Part shown: in pieces, positions 8,893 to 16,572 of the stretch
How the letters are laid out: each line of letters starts with the position of its first letter
How positions within the stretch are numbered: the stretch's first letter is position 1
Assembly: GCF_014646915.1 (NCBI RefSeq)
Contig: NZ_BMOE01000007.1
Coordinates: forward strand, 123,306 to 187,305
Source of the DNA: Deinococcus aquiradiocola
GTDB lineage: Bacteria; Deinococcota; Deinococci; Deinococcales; Deinococcaceae
DNA: 64,000 nucleotides
Direction: 5' to 3'
Notes under the pieces: generated by a model
Database searches by the model: none
What the model was told of the DNA's origin: nothing
What the model saw: the letters and a program-made list of their open reading frames with translations, nothing else
Program-made: the position numbers and the translations under genes

Positions 8893-8928
8893 TCATGGGA
8901 TCCTGGCTGGCCAGCCAGGATCCCATGA
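8893..8928. repeat. 36-bp perfect palindrome
   Basis: Each 18-bp arm (TCATGGGATCCTGGCTGG and its exact complement) meets with no loop. It lies 10 bp after the stop of the 303-residue protein gene and before leader 1. It may end transcription of that gene, but no T-run follows, so a protein-binding or recombination role is equally possible. Confidence 0.6.
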
Positions 8929-8937
8929 GGTTCTGGA

Positions 8938-9849
8938 TCAGTCGTGGGCCCGTGCGGCGGCGCGCAGGTCGGTCAGGGCCTGGTAGAACACTTCCCGGGC
9001 GCGGCGTTCCTGCCGGACGGTGACGCCGCACCGGTCGGGCAGGGTCCGTGCCGTGCCGTGAGGCAGGTGCGGGTTGCCGCGTCGGTCACGGGTCTGCAGA
9101 GCGTCAGGGGAGCGGGCCAGCAGGGCGAGGTAGGCGGCGCGCAGGCGCGTGACCTGCCCCGCGGTCAGGGAGGGGTCCGCGTGGCGGGCCTGCCGGTCGA
9201 AGTGCCGTTCCAGGCGGTGCAGGGTGTCGGTGAGACTGCGGGGGTGCGGGTCCTGAATGTCGGGGGGCGGGACGCTCAGGTGGTCGAGGTGCGTTTCGGG
9301 CAGCCGGTGTTCGCGCTGGTCGTGCAGGTGCCGCTGGTGGTGGGCGCGCGAGTCGTTCAGTGCGAAGGCCAGCAGGAAGCGTTCGAAGCTGCCTGCGGCC
9401 GCGTTGAAGCTCAGGACGGCCAGGCCGACGAGCAGGGGCGTCTGGAACAGTTCGCTGACGGCTTCGAGGGCGTGTTCGGCGGTGACGGGCGCGATGTCCT
9501 GGTCGCCGTACGTCCGCTGGCGGGGGAGGGGGCGGTGGCCGGTGATCTGCTCGGCGAGGAGGGGGTACACGAAGGCCTGGACGCTGGGCACGACGGGCCG
9601 GGTGGCCGTGTCGATGTCGGTGCGCAGGTCGGCGGGGGCGTCCACGAAGGCGGCGAGGCGGAGCTTGTCGGTGGGCGTCGGGTGGGTGAGGCGGGCGGCG
9701 TCGGCACGGTAGCGGTGTCCGCCGTGCGTGGTGGGGAGGGGAACGGGCGTCAGGCGGCGGTGCAGGCTCTGCTGGCACGTGAGGATCACGGCGGGAATGA
9801 GCGGGCAGACGAACTCGGCGGACAGGGCGTGAAGGTGTTGGTGTGACAT
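8938..9849 (-). CDS. uncharacterised protein beside the cmr operon
   Basis: The product has 303 residues, is soluble, rich in His and Arg, and has no signal peptide or membrane segment. I do not recognise the family. The C-terminal 35 residues (TARTLPDRCGVTVRQERRAR, then EVFYQALTDLRAAA) look like a helix-turn-helix of the sigma region 4 kind, where a DRCGVTVRQERRAR helix pair would be the recognition element. The central part has a helical pair, AVSELFQTPLLVGLAVLSF and GSFERFLLAFALNDSRAHH. It lies between the hairpin after cmr6 and CRISPR leader 1 on the same strand, so it may be an array- or cas-linked regulator; that is inference from position. No strong ribosome-binding site is visible before the ATG at 9849. 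Confidence 0.65.
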   Translation of the reverse strand: MSHQHLHALSAEFVCPLIPAVILTCQQSLHRRLTPVPLPTTHGGHRYRADAARLTHPTPTDKLRLAAFVDAPADLRTDIDTATRPVVPSVQAFVYPLLAEQITGHRPLPRQRTYGDQDIAPVTAEHALEAVSELFQTPLLVGLAVLSFNAAAGSFERFLLAFALNDSRAHHQRHLHDQREHRLPETHLDHLSVPPPDIQDPHPRSLTDTLHRLERHFDRQARHADPSLTAGQVTRLRAAYLALLARSPDALQTRDRRGNPHLPHGTARTLPDRCGVTVRQERRAREVFYQALTDLRAAARAHD

Positions 9850-9939
9850 CGCCCGCAGGCGACGGATGGACCTGCACAGCCTACCGGCGGGCGGCCGAGC
9901 CCGGCAATGCGCGTGTTGACGTACGCCGGTGCACGTAGT

Positions 9940-9969
9940 CGGGCGGCCCGCAGTGATGCGGGCCGCCCG
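9940..9969 (-). terminator. GC-rich hairpin after cmr6
   Basis: Arms CGGGCGGCCCGC and GCGGGCCGCCCG (12 bp, perfect) enclose the loop AGTGAT, 36 bp beyond the cmr6 stop. There is no clear T-tract, so it is a candidate terminator only; it suggests the 303-residue protein is transcribed apart from cmr. Confidence 0.5.
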
Positions 9970-10005
9970 TGGGGGTGGGAGGTCAGGGTGCCGTGGGGGG
10001 CGGGA

Positions 10006-11094
10006 TCACGTCTCGGCGAGTGCCTGGAGCGTGGCGTGCCAGGGGAGTTTCCTGAACTCCTTCGGCTCGATGTTCTGCAGCGGGAGGAACTTCTGCAGGA
10101 TGCCCTGTGCGGCCTGCCGTGCCTGCGCGGGCGCGAGGATGCCCTGTTCGGCTTCGGTCGCGAGTCGGCTGGCGGCCTGCCAGATCCGGCTCTGCCGGTT
10201 CCGGAGGTCCTGCAGGGTCCAGCGGGCGTTCGGGGCGAGCACGACGCTCAGCCAGGAGGGCAGGGTCGCGGTGACCTGCGGGGCGGCGGGGGCCGGGCTG
10301 CCGGTGTCGCTCGGGGTCGTGGGCGACTGCACCTCGAACCGGCCGAAGCCGCTGCTCGTCTTGGCGCCGAGCCCTTCCTCGGCGAGGGCCCGCGTGAGGA
10401 GTTCCGTCACGGCCCTGAGCGCGTCGCGGCCCTCGTCGTCCGGTGGTGCGCTGAGGATGACCGTGAAGGTGCCGCTGACGCTCAGGAACGGGACCGGGAC
10501 CGGCTCGTCCCAGTCGGCGGGGGGGACGTCGCTGCCGCCGTAGTACGCCTGATGGTGGACTGTCATGACCTCGCGGTGCAGGTGCCACTTCCCGGGCACC
10601 GGGAGCGCGTCCTGAAACGTGACGAGGCCCGCTTCCTCGGTCCAGCCGAACACGCGCCGGAACGGGCCGTCCGGGCGGGCGCGGTCCCAGCCCTCGTAGT
10701 GCCGGGCCGCGAACGTCGCCGTGAGGCCTTTCAGGGCGCTGCCGGGCAGGACCGGCACGCCGTAGGTGTGGTGCGTCGAGAGGCTGTTCTCGAGGGGGCT
10801 GCCGGTGCCGAGTCCCACCACGGTGCGGCCGCGGGTGGTGACGGTCAGGACCTGCACGTGCCGTCCGCTGGCGGTGGCGGCCCGCTGCCAGCGGGCGTGG
10901 CTCGCCTGGTACCCGGCCGGATGGTCGGCGCGCGTGTTCCCGAAGCGGTTCACCAGGGCCGTGACCAGGGCGTCCTTGGCCGCGTTCTTCTGTGCCGGGT
11001 CGGCGGCCGGGAGGTAGCGCGCCAGGGCGAGCCCCAGGTGCGTGACGTCTTCCGGCCGGACCGAGCGGAGCGGGTCGCGCAGCGTCTGGGTCAT
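10006..11094 (-). CDS. cmr6: Cmr6, type III-B RAMP subunit (Cas7 group)
   Basis: The product has 362 residues. RAMP hallmarks are GVPVLPGSALKGLTATFA in the middle and the glycine-rich GLGAKTSSGFGRFEV loop, both standard for Cmr6. A proline/threonine-rich linker (about residues 255-272) and a helical C-terminus ending in LPWHATLQALAE follow. Cmr6 caps the target-binding end of the Cmr backbone. The ATG at 11094 has GGTGGAGGG directly upstream and overlaps the cmr5 stop by four bases (ATGA); the longer frame to 11154 would lie inside cmr5, so it was rejected. It is the last gene of the cmr operon. Confidence 0.93.
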   Translation of the reverse strand: MTQTLRDPLRSVRPEDVTHLGLALARYLPAADPAQKNAAKDALVTALVNRFGNTRADHPAGYQASHARWQRAATASGRHVQVLTVTTRGRTVVGLGTGSPLENSLSTHHTYGVPVLPGSALKGLTATFAARHYEGWDRARPDGPFRRVFGWTEEAGLVTFQDALPVPGKWHLHREVMTVHHQAYYGGSDVPPADWDEPVPVPFLSVSGTFTVILSAPPDDEGRDALRAVTELLTRALAEEGLGAKTSSGFGRFEVQSPTTPSDTGSPAPAAPQVTATLPSWLSVVLAPNARWTLQDLRNRQSRIWQAASRLATEAEQGILAPAQARQAAQGILQKFLPLQNIEPKEFRKLPWHATLQALAET

Positions 11095-11474
11095 CCCTCC
11101 ACCTCTTCGCCCGGTTCGACCTTCAGGATGCTGGACGCGAGGCGCTTGAACCACGTCGCGGCGAGCAGGGCCTCACGGGTCAGCATCAGGTAGCTGGCGG
11201 GGTCGCTGTCGGTCCGGGATTCCGCCAGCAGCTGCTCGCGCCGCAGGGACGGGCGACCGGTGGCCTCGCCGACCGTCGCGGCGAGGTGGTCGAGCAGCGG
11301 CACGTCGTACGCCCTGGCCTTCTGGTCCGTGAACGCGAGGGCCTGCGCCAGTCCGGAGGAGCGGATCAGGAACGGCAGGTTCAGGGCGAGCACACCGTAC
11401 TTCTTGTGCTTGTCGTTCGGGAGGGCGCTCACCTGCCGGTACGCGCTCTGGGCGCGCTGCTGGTCGCGGTTCAC
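11091..11474 (-). CDS. cmr5: Cmr5, small subunit of the type III-B complex
   Basis: The product has 127 residues, all helical, as expected for the Cmr5 (Cas11) small subunit that lines the inner side of the complex. Typical features are RAQSAYRQVSALPNDKHKKY near the N-terminus, then LPFLIRSSGLAQALAF and LTREALLAATWFKRLASSIL at the C-terminus. The start is GTG at 11474, overlapping the cmr4 stop as GTGA; a longer frame running back into cmr4 is open but shares none of the Cmr5 pattern. Confidence 0.93.
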   Translation of the reverse strand: MNRDQQRAQSAYRQVSALPNDKHKKYGVLALNLPFLIRSSGLAQALAFTDQKARAYDVPLLDHLAATVGEATGRPSLRREQLLAESRTDSDPASYLMLTREALLAATWFKRLASSILKVEPGEEVEG

Positions 11475-12361
11475 CGTGCACCGTCCAGGTCCAGGCGCAG
11501 GCTGCACAGGCCGCGTCCCGTGCCGGCCTTCCCGCCGAACTGCGCGTAGCGGTGCGTGCCGATCCGGCCGAGCACCTCGGCGGGCGGGAGGGCGCGGCCG
11601 TCCCGGCTCGTCTCGGCGCGCATCAGGCCGAACAGGACCGTCTCGGCCGGGAGGGACTCCTCGTACCACAGGGCGCCCCGGTCGACCGTCTTGGTCTGCT
11701 CGTTCAGCCGGATCCGGGCGTTCACCTCGGTGGCCAGTTCCGCCGCGAGGGACAGCTGGGTGTCGTCCAGCACGCACAGCCGCTGGCGCAGCGAGGTGGC
11801 CGCGTCCTCGTCCCCCAGCAGCGTGCCGAGCGCGGCTGCCCAGGCGTCGGCGGCCCTGACGTCGTCCGCGGCCGTCAGCTGCCAGTCGTCGAGCAGCACC
11901 GCGGCCGTCTTCGGGAGCTTCAGGACGCTGTCGCCCGTCAGCAGCGCCTGCCCGGACGTGACCGTCGGGACGGCCGGGAGCGGGGCCGTGCCGCTCACCG
12001 CAGCGTCGCGCCGCAGCCGGGCGAGCAGCGCGGGGCTGGTGGCCCACGCCCACGTGCCGGCCACGGACCGGACCGGGAACAGCAGGAGGCGCGCGTCGGT
12101 GACGCTCAGGGCGCCCGCGAACTCACTCGCGTGTCTGGGGTCGGGCCCGAAGACGGCCGCCTGGTCCTCGCGGCCGCCGAGCGCGTCCCGCAACACCCCA
12201 CGGACGCTGCTGCCCGGCACGAACGGCAGGCCGGTCGCCCGTTCCCGCGTGACCGGCAGGTCGATGTCTCCCACGCCCTGCCCGGTCCCGGCATGCAGCG
12301 GCGTCAGGGCGTGGAGGGTGTAGAGGCGGGTGAGCGGCGCGGTCGGGGGAAGGATGGTCAT
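11471..12361 (-). CDS. cmr4: Cmr4, Cas7-type backbone subunit
   Basis: The product has 296 residues. It begins with a RAMP ferredoxin-like strand (LYTLHALTPLHAGTGQGVG) followed by DLPVTRERATGLPFVPGSSV and RGVLRDALGG. The C-terminus has RIGTHRYAQFGGKAGTGRGL, the glycine-rich loop typical of Cmr4. Cmr4 forms the repeated backbone and normally carries the aspartate that cuts target RNA at 6-nt steps. The DALGGRED region is the place to look for it, but I did not map it with certainty. The ATG at 12361 overlaps the cmr1 stop by four bases. Confidence 0.92.
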   Translation of the reverse strand: MTILPPTAPLTRLYTLHALTPLHAGTGQGVGDIDLPVTRERATGLPFVPGSSVRGVLRDALGGREDQAAVFGPDPRHASEFAGALSVTDARLLLFPVRSVAGTWAWATSPALLARLRRDAAVSGTAPLPAVPTVTSGQALLTGDSVLKLPKTAAVLLDDWQLTAADDVRAADAWAAALGTLLGDEDAATSLRQRLCVLDDTQLSLAAELATEVNARIRLNEQTKTVDRGALWYEESLPAETVLFGLMRAETSRDGRALPPAEVLGRIGTHRYAQFGGKAGTGRGLCSLRLDLDGAR

Positions 12362-13623
12362 TTGGTCGTCTCCTCGAGGAACTTCAGAAAGGCGGCGGGG
12401 ATGTCAGGGTCGAACCGGGCCGGGTCGTCCTTCGGAGCGGGGACCTTGAGGGCCTCCGCTTCCTCCTTCGTCAGCAGGTGCTGCACGGCGTCGGTCCCGC
12501 GGAATTTTTTGAGGATCAGGTTCGAGAGCGGGTCGTTCCTGTGCGCGGCGCGCTGCAGGACGGTGGCGAGCAGCAGGCCGCCCGCGGCGGGTCGCAGCAG
12601 GACCGGGCTGGCGAGGCGGTCGGTGTTCTGGCCGCGCAGCGTCGTGTCGCCCGGGTCGCCCTGCCTGCTGTGGTCGTTCCGGTCGCCCTTGAACTGGAAG
12701 ATGATCGGCAGGCCGAGGGCCGCGCGGGGGAACTTGCGTGCCTGGGTGACGGGCTGCGCGTGCGCCGGTGCGGCGTTGCCCGTCAGTCGCCGGATCTCGT
12801 CCGGTTCCGGCCAGTAACTGCGTCCCGCGTGCGACGTGCCGGGCCTGCGGAACTGCCGGAATTCCTGGTAGCGGTCCAGCGCCTCGTTCCAGGCGGACAC
12901 CGCGTCCGGGTACCCGTCGACGATGACAGTGCGTTCACGCCGGAGGTCGAGCTGCGACACGCCGGCCGGTGCGGTTCCCGCCAGGACGTGCCGGGCCAGT
13001 GACCGGCGCAGGTCGGCGGGCGATTCCGTCTGCCCGGTGACGGCCAGCGCTCCGAACCCGCGCCGCGTCCTCGCGCCCACCCCTCCGAAACTCACCCACG
13101 CCCACAGGGCCGCCTCCAGGTCGGCCCGCACGCCCTCGGCGTCCTGGTGGGGGGCGCTTCCCAGGCGGTCGTCGCTCACCGTGAGGGTCACCTGGAACCG
13201 GACGCCGCTGCGCATGGGGGCCGCGTCGATTCCCTGCCGGCGGTTCTCGGCGAAGGGAAAGGCGGCGTACGCGGGCGGCCGGACAGGGCGTCCCGGTGTG
13301 ACTCCGGTGTTCAGGGTCGTCACCGTGACCTGCACGCGCGACGGGCCGACGTCCGCGCTGCCCTTGTCGAAGGTGGCGGCCGTCCCGAACAGCCACGCCT
13401 CGTCGCGCCGCATCTTCGCGAGGCCGTCCTTGCCGTAGCGGCCCGCACGGGTGGCGCGCCACCAGAAGCGCAGGTGACCGCGGACGCTCTTGGCACTGAC
13501 CGGCTGCTGCTCGTCGAGGTGCCGCGCGACGGCGCCGCCGCCCACCATGGGGGTGATGATCTCCAGGTCCCGCGTCAGGTGCAGCCCGGAGTCGGTCTTC
13601 CGGTTCAGTTCGAAGCGTGTCAT
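12358..13623 (-). CDS. cmr1: Cmr1, RAMP subunit
   Basis: The product has 421 residues. Its N-terminus reads LEIITPMVGGGAVARHLDEQ and then VSAKSVRGHLRFWWRATRAG, the Cmr1 signature (ITP...GG, then the RGHLRFWWR helix). It continues with FGGVGARTRRGFGALAV, a RAMP glycine-rich loop. The C-terminal half is the helical extension found in Cmr1. Cmr1 sits near the 3' end of the crRNA with Cmr6. The start is ATG at 13623, overlapping the cmr3 stop as ATGA. Confidence 0.93.
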   Translation of the reverse strand: MTRFELNRKTDSGLHLTRDLEIITPMVGGGAVARHLDEQQPVSAKSVRGHLRFWWRATRAGRYGKDGLAKMRRDEAWLFGTAATFDKGSADVGPSRVQVTVTTLNTGVTPGRPVRPPAYAAFPFAENRRQGIDAAPMRSGVRFQVTLTVSDDRLGSAPHQDAEGVRADLEAALWAWVSFGGVGARTRRGFGALAVTGQTESPADLRRSLARHVLAGTAPAGVSQLDLRRERTVIVDGYPDAVSAWNEALDRYQEFRQFRRPGTSHAGRSYWPEPDEIRRLTGNAAPAHAQPVTQARKFPRAALGLPIIFQFKGDRNDHSRQGDPGDTTLRGQNTDRLASPVLLRPAAGGLLLATVLQRAAHRNDPLSNLILKKFRGTDAVQHLLTKEEAEALKVPAPKDDPARFDPDIPAAFLKFLEETTK

Positions 13624-14750
13624 TCGTCTCCCCACGCGCCCACCACGGCCAGACCCAGGCCGTCGAGGCGGTCCTGCTCGTTGTCGCTGACGGCACTCCA
13701 CCAGGTGCGCTGCACCCACGCGCGGCGCTCCTCCGGCGTGCCGCCGAGGCTCAGGTGGTACACGCTGCCTTCCGGAGCGAGGCGCCGGGTGGGTTTCGGT
13801 GCGCGTTCCTTCAGGTCCCAGCCGCTGAGCGTGAGCGGGCGGCCGACGGCAGCCGCCCGCAGCACCGGCTGGACGACCGGGTCGTGGAGGAGCGTGAAGT
13901 CCTGGTCATGGACCGGCCGGGCGGGTTTCCAGCCGTCCCGGAACGCGGCCGGGGTGAGCAGCAGCACCCGTGCCCGGCCGGTGCGTGCCACGGCGTCCAG
14001 CACCCCGTCCGGGCAGGCGGGCCAGGTCGGGCCCTGTCCGGGACGCAGCACGCTGAGGCGCCGCTCCCCGCCGAACGGGACGGCGCCGGTCGGCAGTTCC
14101 GCGTTCGTGCGGAAACTCAGCCCGAAACGCTGCCCGGCACGGCCCGTGAACTCCAGGCCGCTCGTGCCGAAGAGCAGGCCCTCGGACGCCGTGCCGGTCG
14201 CGGGGTCCAGGCTGACGTGCGTCCGCTCGTCCTGGTCCAGCCGGACGCCGTCACCCAGCCGGACCTCCTTGCGTTCCAGCAGCCACGCCTCGAAGGCCGG
14301 CCACGGCCAGAACTGCGGGAGGACACCGGGTTTCCCTTTCGGTTCACCGGACAGCACGAGCGGCAGGAGGTCCTCGGCGTCATTGTCGAGCAGCACGCCC
14401 GGTTCCGGCGCGGCCGGCTTCAGGCGGTGCAGCCGGGACGAGGACCGGTCACCGAGCAGGACGGCGTCCCGTGGGGCCGGAGCGTACAGGCGGGGGACGC
14501 CGTCGTCGTCACCGAGTTCGGTGAGCAGGGGGCCCTGCAGGGTGAGCGTCATCAGTTCGGGAATGCTCCGGGGGTCGAAGCTGCCGTTCCGGCTGCCGTG
14601 CAGGGTACGGATCAGGCCGATCAGCGTGGTGGGCGGCACGAACGGCAGGCTGCGGGCGCTGTCGCCCGGACCGAAGGCGCGGCCGTCGCGGATCAGCAGC
14701 GGGTCGTGCGGTTCCAGCAGGGTGGTCCGTGGATGGATGGGGTCCGGCAT
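13620..14750 (-). CDS. cmr3: Cmr3, Cas5-type subunit
   Basis: The product has 376 residues. The N-terminus LLEPHDPLLIRDGRAFGPGD is the classic Cmr3 motif (hDPhhhRDgRPF), followed by LPFVPPTTLIGLIRTLHG, the RAMP helix. FGTSGLEFTGRAGQRFGLSF and a glycine-bearing LSLGGTPEERRAWVQ segment follow. Cmr3 binds the 5' handle of the crRNA and contacts Cmr2. The ATG at 14750 comes two bases after the cmr2 stop codon. Confidence 0.93.
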   Translation of the reverse strand: MPDPIHPRTTLLEPHDPLLIRDGRAFGPGDSARSLPFVPPTTLIGLIRTLHGSRNGSFDPRSIPELMTLTLQGPLLTELGDDDGVPRLYAPAPRDAVLLGDRSSSRLHRLKPAAPEPGVLLDNDAEDLLPLVLSGEPKGKPGVLPQFWPWPAFEAWLLERKEVRLGDGVRLDQDERTHVSLDPATGTASEGLLFGTSGLEFTGRAGQRFGLSFRTNAELPTGAVPFGGERRLSVLRPGQGPTWPACPDGVLDAVARTGRARVLLLTPAAFRDGWKPARPVHDQDFTLLHDPVVQPVLRAAAVGRPLTLSGWDLKERAPKPTRRLAPEGSVYHLSLGGTPEERRAWVQRTWWSAVSDNEQDRLDGLGLAVVGAWGDE

Positions 14751-14751
14751 A

Positions 14752-16572
14752 TCAGCTCGCCTCCTGGGCGGTCGTGGCGGGCGGCATGAGGCCCGCCTGG
14801 GCCTGTGCGCGGGCGAACACCTGCGCCACGATCAGCTGGTCCGAGAGGGACCGCAGCGGCAGGTGCTCCCGGGCGGGCGCGCGCTCGACGACGTCCGTCA
14901 CGCCCCCCTCGGCCGTCAGGAGGGCCGTCAGCGTGCCGCTCACGTCCTTCGTCAGCCAGGCCGCGCCCCGCTCCGCCTTCTTGCGCGCGAGGACCCGTTC
15001 GAGTTCCGCTGCGGCGAGCCCGGCCGGTGCGGACGCGCCCAGGTCCCTGGCGAGGACGCGCACGTCGTACGCGAGTTTGCCGGGCAGCGCGTCCTGCAGG
15101 AAGAACCCGCTCAGCGTCTGCAGCTGCCGGTCGAGCGCGCCCCAGTGGCCGCGCACGTGGAGCGGCGCGCCGCTGCGGCGGCGGAGCGTCACGGCGAGCG
15201 CGTTCTTGCCGGGGACGTCCTTGGCACGCTTCTCGGTCTGCCGCACGGCCCGCAGGGTGTCCTGCAGCGGCGTGAGGAAGTGCGCGATCACGAGCCCGCC
15301 GCTCAGGGTGGCGTCCTCCCCGAAGTCCCCGAGATGCTGCCGGTAACTGCCTGCGAGGGCCGCCGCGCACGCGAGCGCCGTGTGCAGCGGCAGCAGGGCG
15401 AGCACGTCGTCCCCGCCCGCGTAGATCAGGCTGCCCTGCGCGTCCCGCACGATCCGGCCCGCCTGCCCCGCGAACGCCGACAGGGCGCGCGACAGGGCCG
15501 CGTGCCGGTCCGGACCGCGGGCCGCCTCCCGGTCGATCAGGCTGCCCATGCTGTCCCCGTCCGCCTGGAAGACCGCGTAGTACGGGTCCGGCGGGACCGT
15601 CCCGAACACGGGCGTCGCGGCCGGATGCGCGCGCAGGAACCGGTCGAGCGCCTCCTGCGCGCGGCGCTCGGCGGCCGCCGCGTCCGGCTGCCCCTCGACG
15701 AGTTCCCGTAACCGCGAGCCGTACAGCATCCGCCCGTCGTGCCGGCCGAGCACCCGGTCGCCGCCCACACGGGGATGCACGAGGTCACTCGACACCCCGA
15801 CGTCCTCCAGGACCGCGAGGTACCTGTCCCAGTCGCGACGGACGGCATCCGGGTCGGCGAGCCCCAGCCGCGCGAGGTACGGCTGGGCCGCGACGTGCGA
15901 GGTGCTCATGAACCGCTGCTCGGCCACCTCGCCGCGCAGGCCGAGCCGTTTGACGAGGCCGGGCGCGCACAGCTCCTCGCCCACCCCGATACCGGCCCGC
16001 GTCCTCGCCCCCTCGGAAAGCCGCTGGTACGTGACGCTCTCCCGCTGCCCGTCGAGCGCGGACTTCGGCACACCGGCGCCCCACGTGACCGGCGCGAAGT
16101 CACGGGTGTTCTTCCGGGCCGCCAGCGCCCGTTCCGCCTGCTGCCGCGCCTGCGCGTACCCGGCCGTCAGCTCCGCGGCCGCCCAGTAGCATTCGAGCAG
16201 GTCCTCCAGCTGCAGGGTCGCCCGGTCGTCCGGTCGGTCGAGCGGCCCGTGCGAGAACGCGTTCCGGGCCAGTGCCAGCACCGCGTCCCGCGCTGCCTGC
16301 ACCGCCCGCTGCGCCAGGACGCGCAGGTCCTCCTCGGAGGCCGTGACGACGGCGAGGATCTTGTTGCTGACGTTCCCCCGCGCGTCCTCGCCGGCGTCGA
16401 GCGTCTCGGCCGCCGGGAAGATCAGCTGCGCGCCCTGGGCACGCAGGGCCTGCGCGGCCGCCAGGCTCGCCTGGGACAGCAGGTACGAGCCGAACCACAG
16501 GTCACGGGTCCGGCGGGAGGCCACGATGAAATCCTGGACCGGGCCCAGGGACAGTGCGAACACGTACGTCAA
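14752..16572 (-). CDS. cmr2: Cmr2 (Cas10) lacking the N-terminal HD domain
   Basis: The product has 606 residues. It starts directly with the first palm-like domain (YVFALSLGPVQDFIVASRRT) and has the second palm with DGDSMGSLI and the cyclase motif YAGGDDVLALL. So cyclic oligoadenylate synthesis is expected. The HD nuclease domain that usually precedes the first palm in Cmr2 is absent, and the protein is correspondingly short compared with about 870 residues for full-length relatives. The start is TTG at 16572, overlapping the can1 stop (TTGA) with a GAGGTGTG ribosome-binding site upstream. The upstream in-frame extension is proline-rich and unlike Cas10. Confidence 0.93.
   Translation of the reverse strand: MTYVFALSLGPVQDFIVASRRTRDLWFGSYLLSQASLAAAQALRAQGAQLIFPAAETLDAGEDARGNVSNKILAVVTASEEDLRVLAQRAVQAARDAVLALARNAFSHGPLDRPDDRATLQLEDLLECYWAAAELTAGYAQARQQAERALAARKNTRDFAPVTWGAGVPKSALDGQRESVTYQRLSEGARTRAGIGVGEELCAPGLVKRLGLRGEVAEQRFMSTSHVAAQPYLARLGLADPDAVRRDWDRYLAVLEDVGVSSDLVHPRVGGDRVLGRHDGRMLYGSRLRELVEGQPDAAAAERRAQEALDRFLRAHPAATPVFGTVPPDPYYAVFQADGDSMGSLIDREAARGPDRHAALSRALSAFAGQAGRIVRDAQGSLIYAGGDDVLALLPLHTALACAAALAGSYRQHLGDFGEDATLSGGLVIAHFLTPLQDTLRAVRQTEKRAKDVPGKNALAVTLRRRSGAPLHVRGHWGALDRQLQTLSGFFLQDALPGKLAYDVRVLARDLGASAPAGLAAAELERVLARKKAERGAAWLTKDVSGTLTALLTAEGGVTDVVERAPAREHLPLRSLSDQLIVAQVFARAQAQAGLMPPATTAQEAS

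Noticed and set aside
7353..9023. Open frames running through the repeats of array 1 (similar ones in arrays 2 and 3) with repeated FSPLAGRWPVT or FQSLSREMACD
   Set aside because: These are translations of the CRISPR repeat, not tandem-repeat proteins.
11091..12053. A long version of Cmr5 starting inside cmr4
   Set aside because: The extra 190 residues are a frame-shifted shadow of cmr4; GTG 11474 fits family length and coupling.
13147..15711. A long plus-strand frame opposite cmr1, cmr3 and cmr2
   Set aside because: Antisense of recognised RAMP and Cas10 genes, with shadow-type composition.
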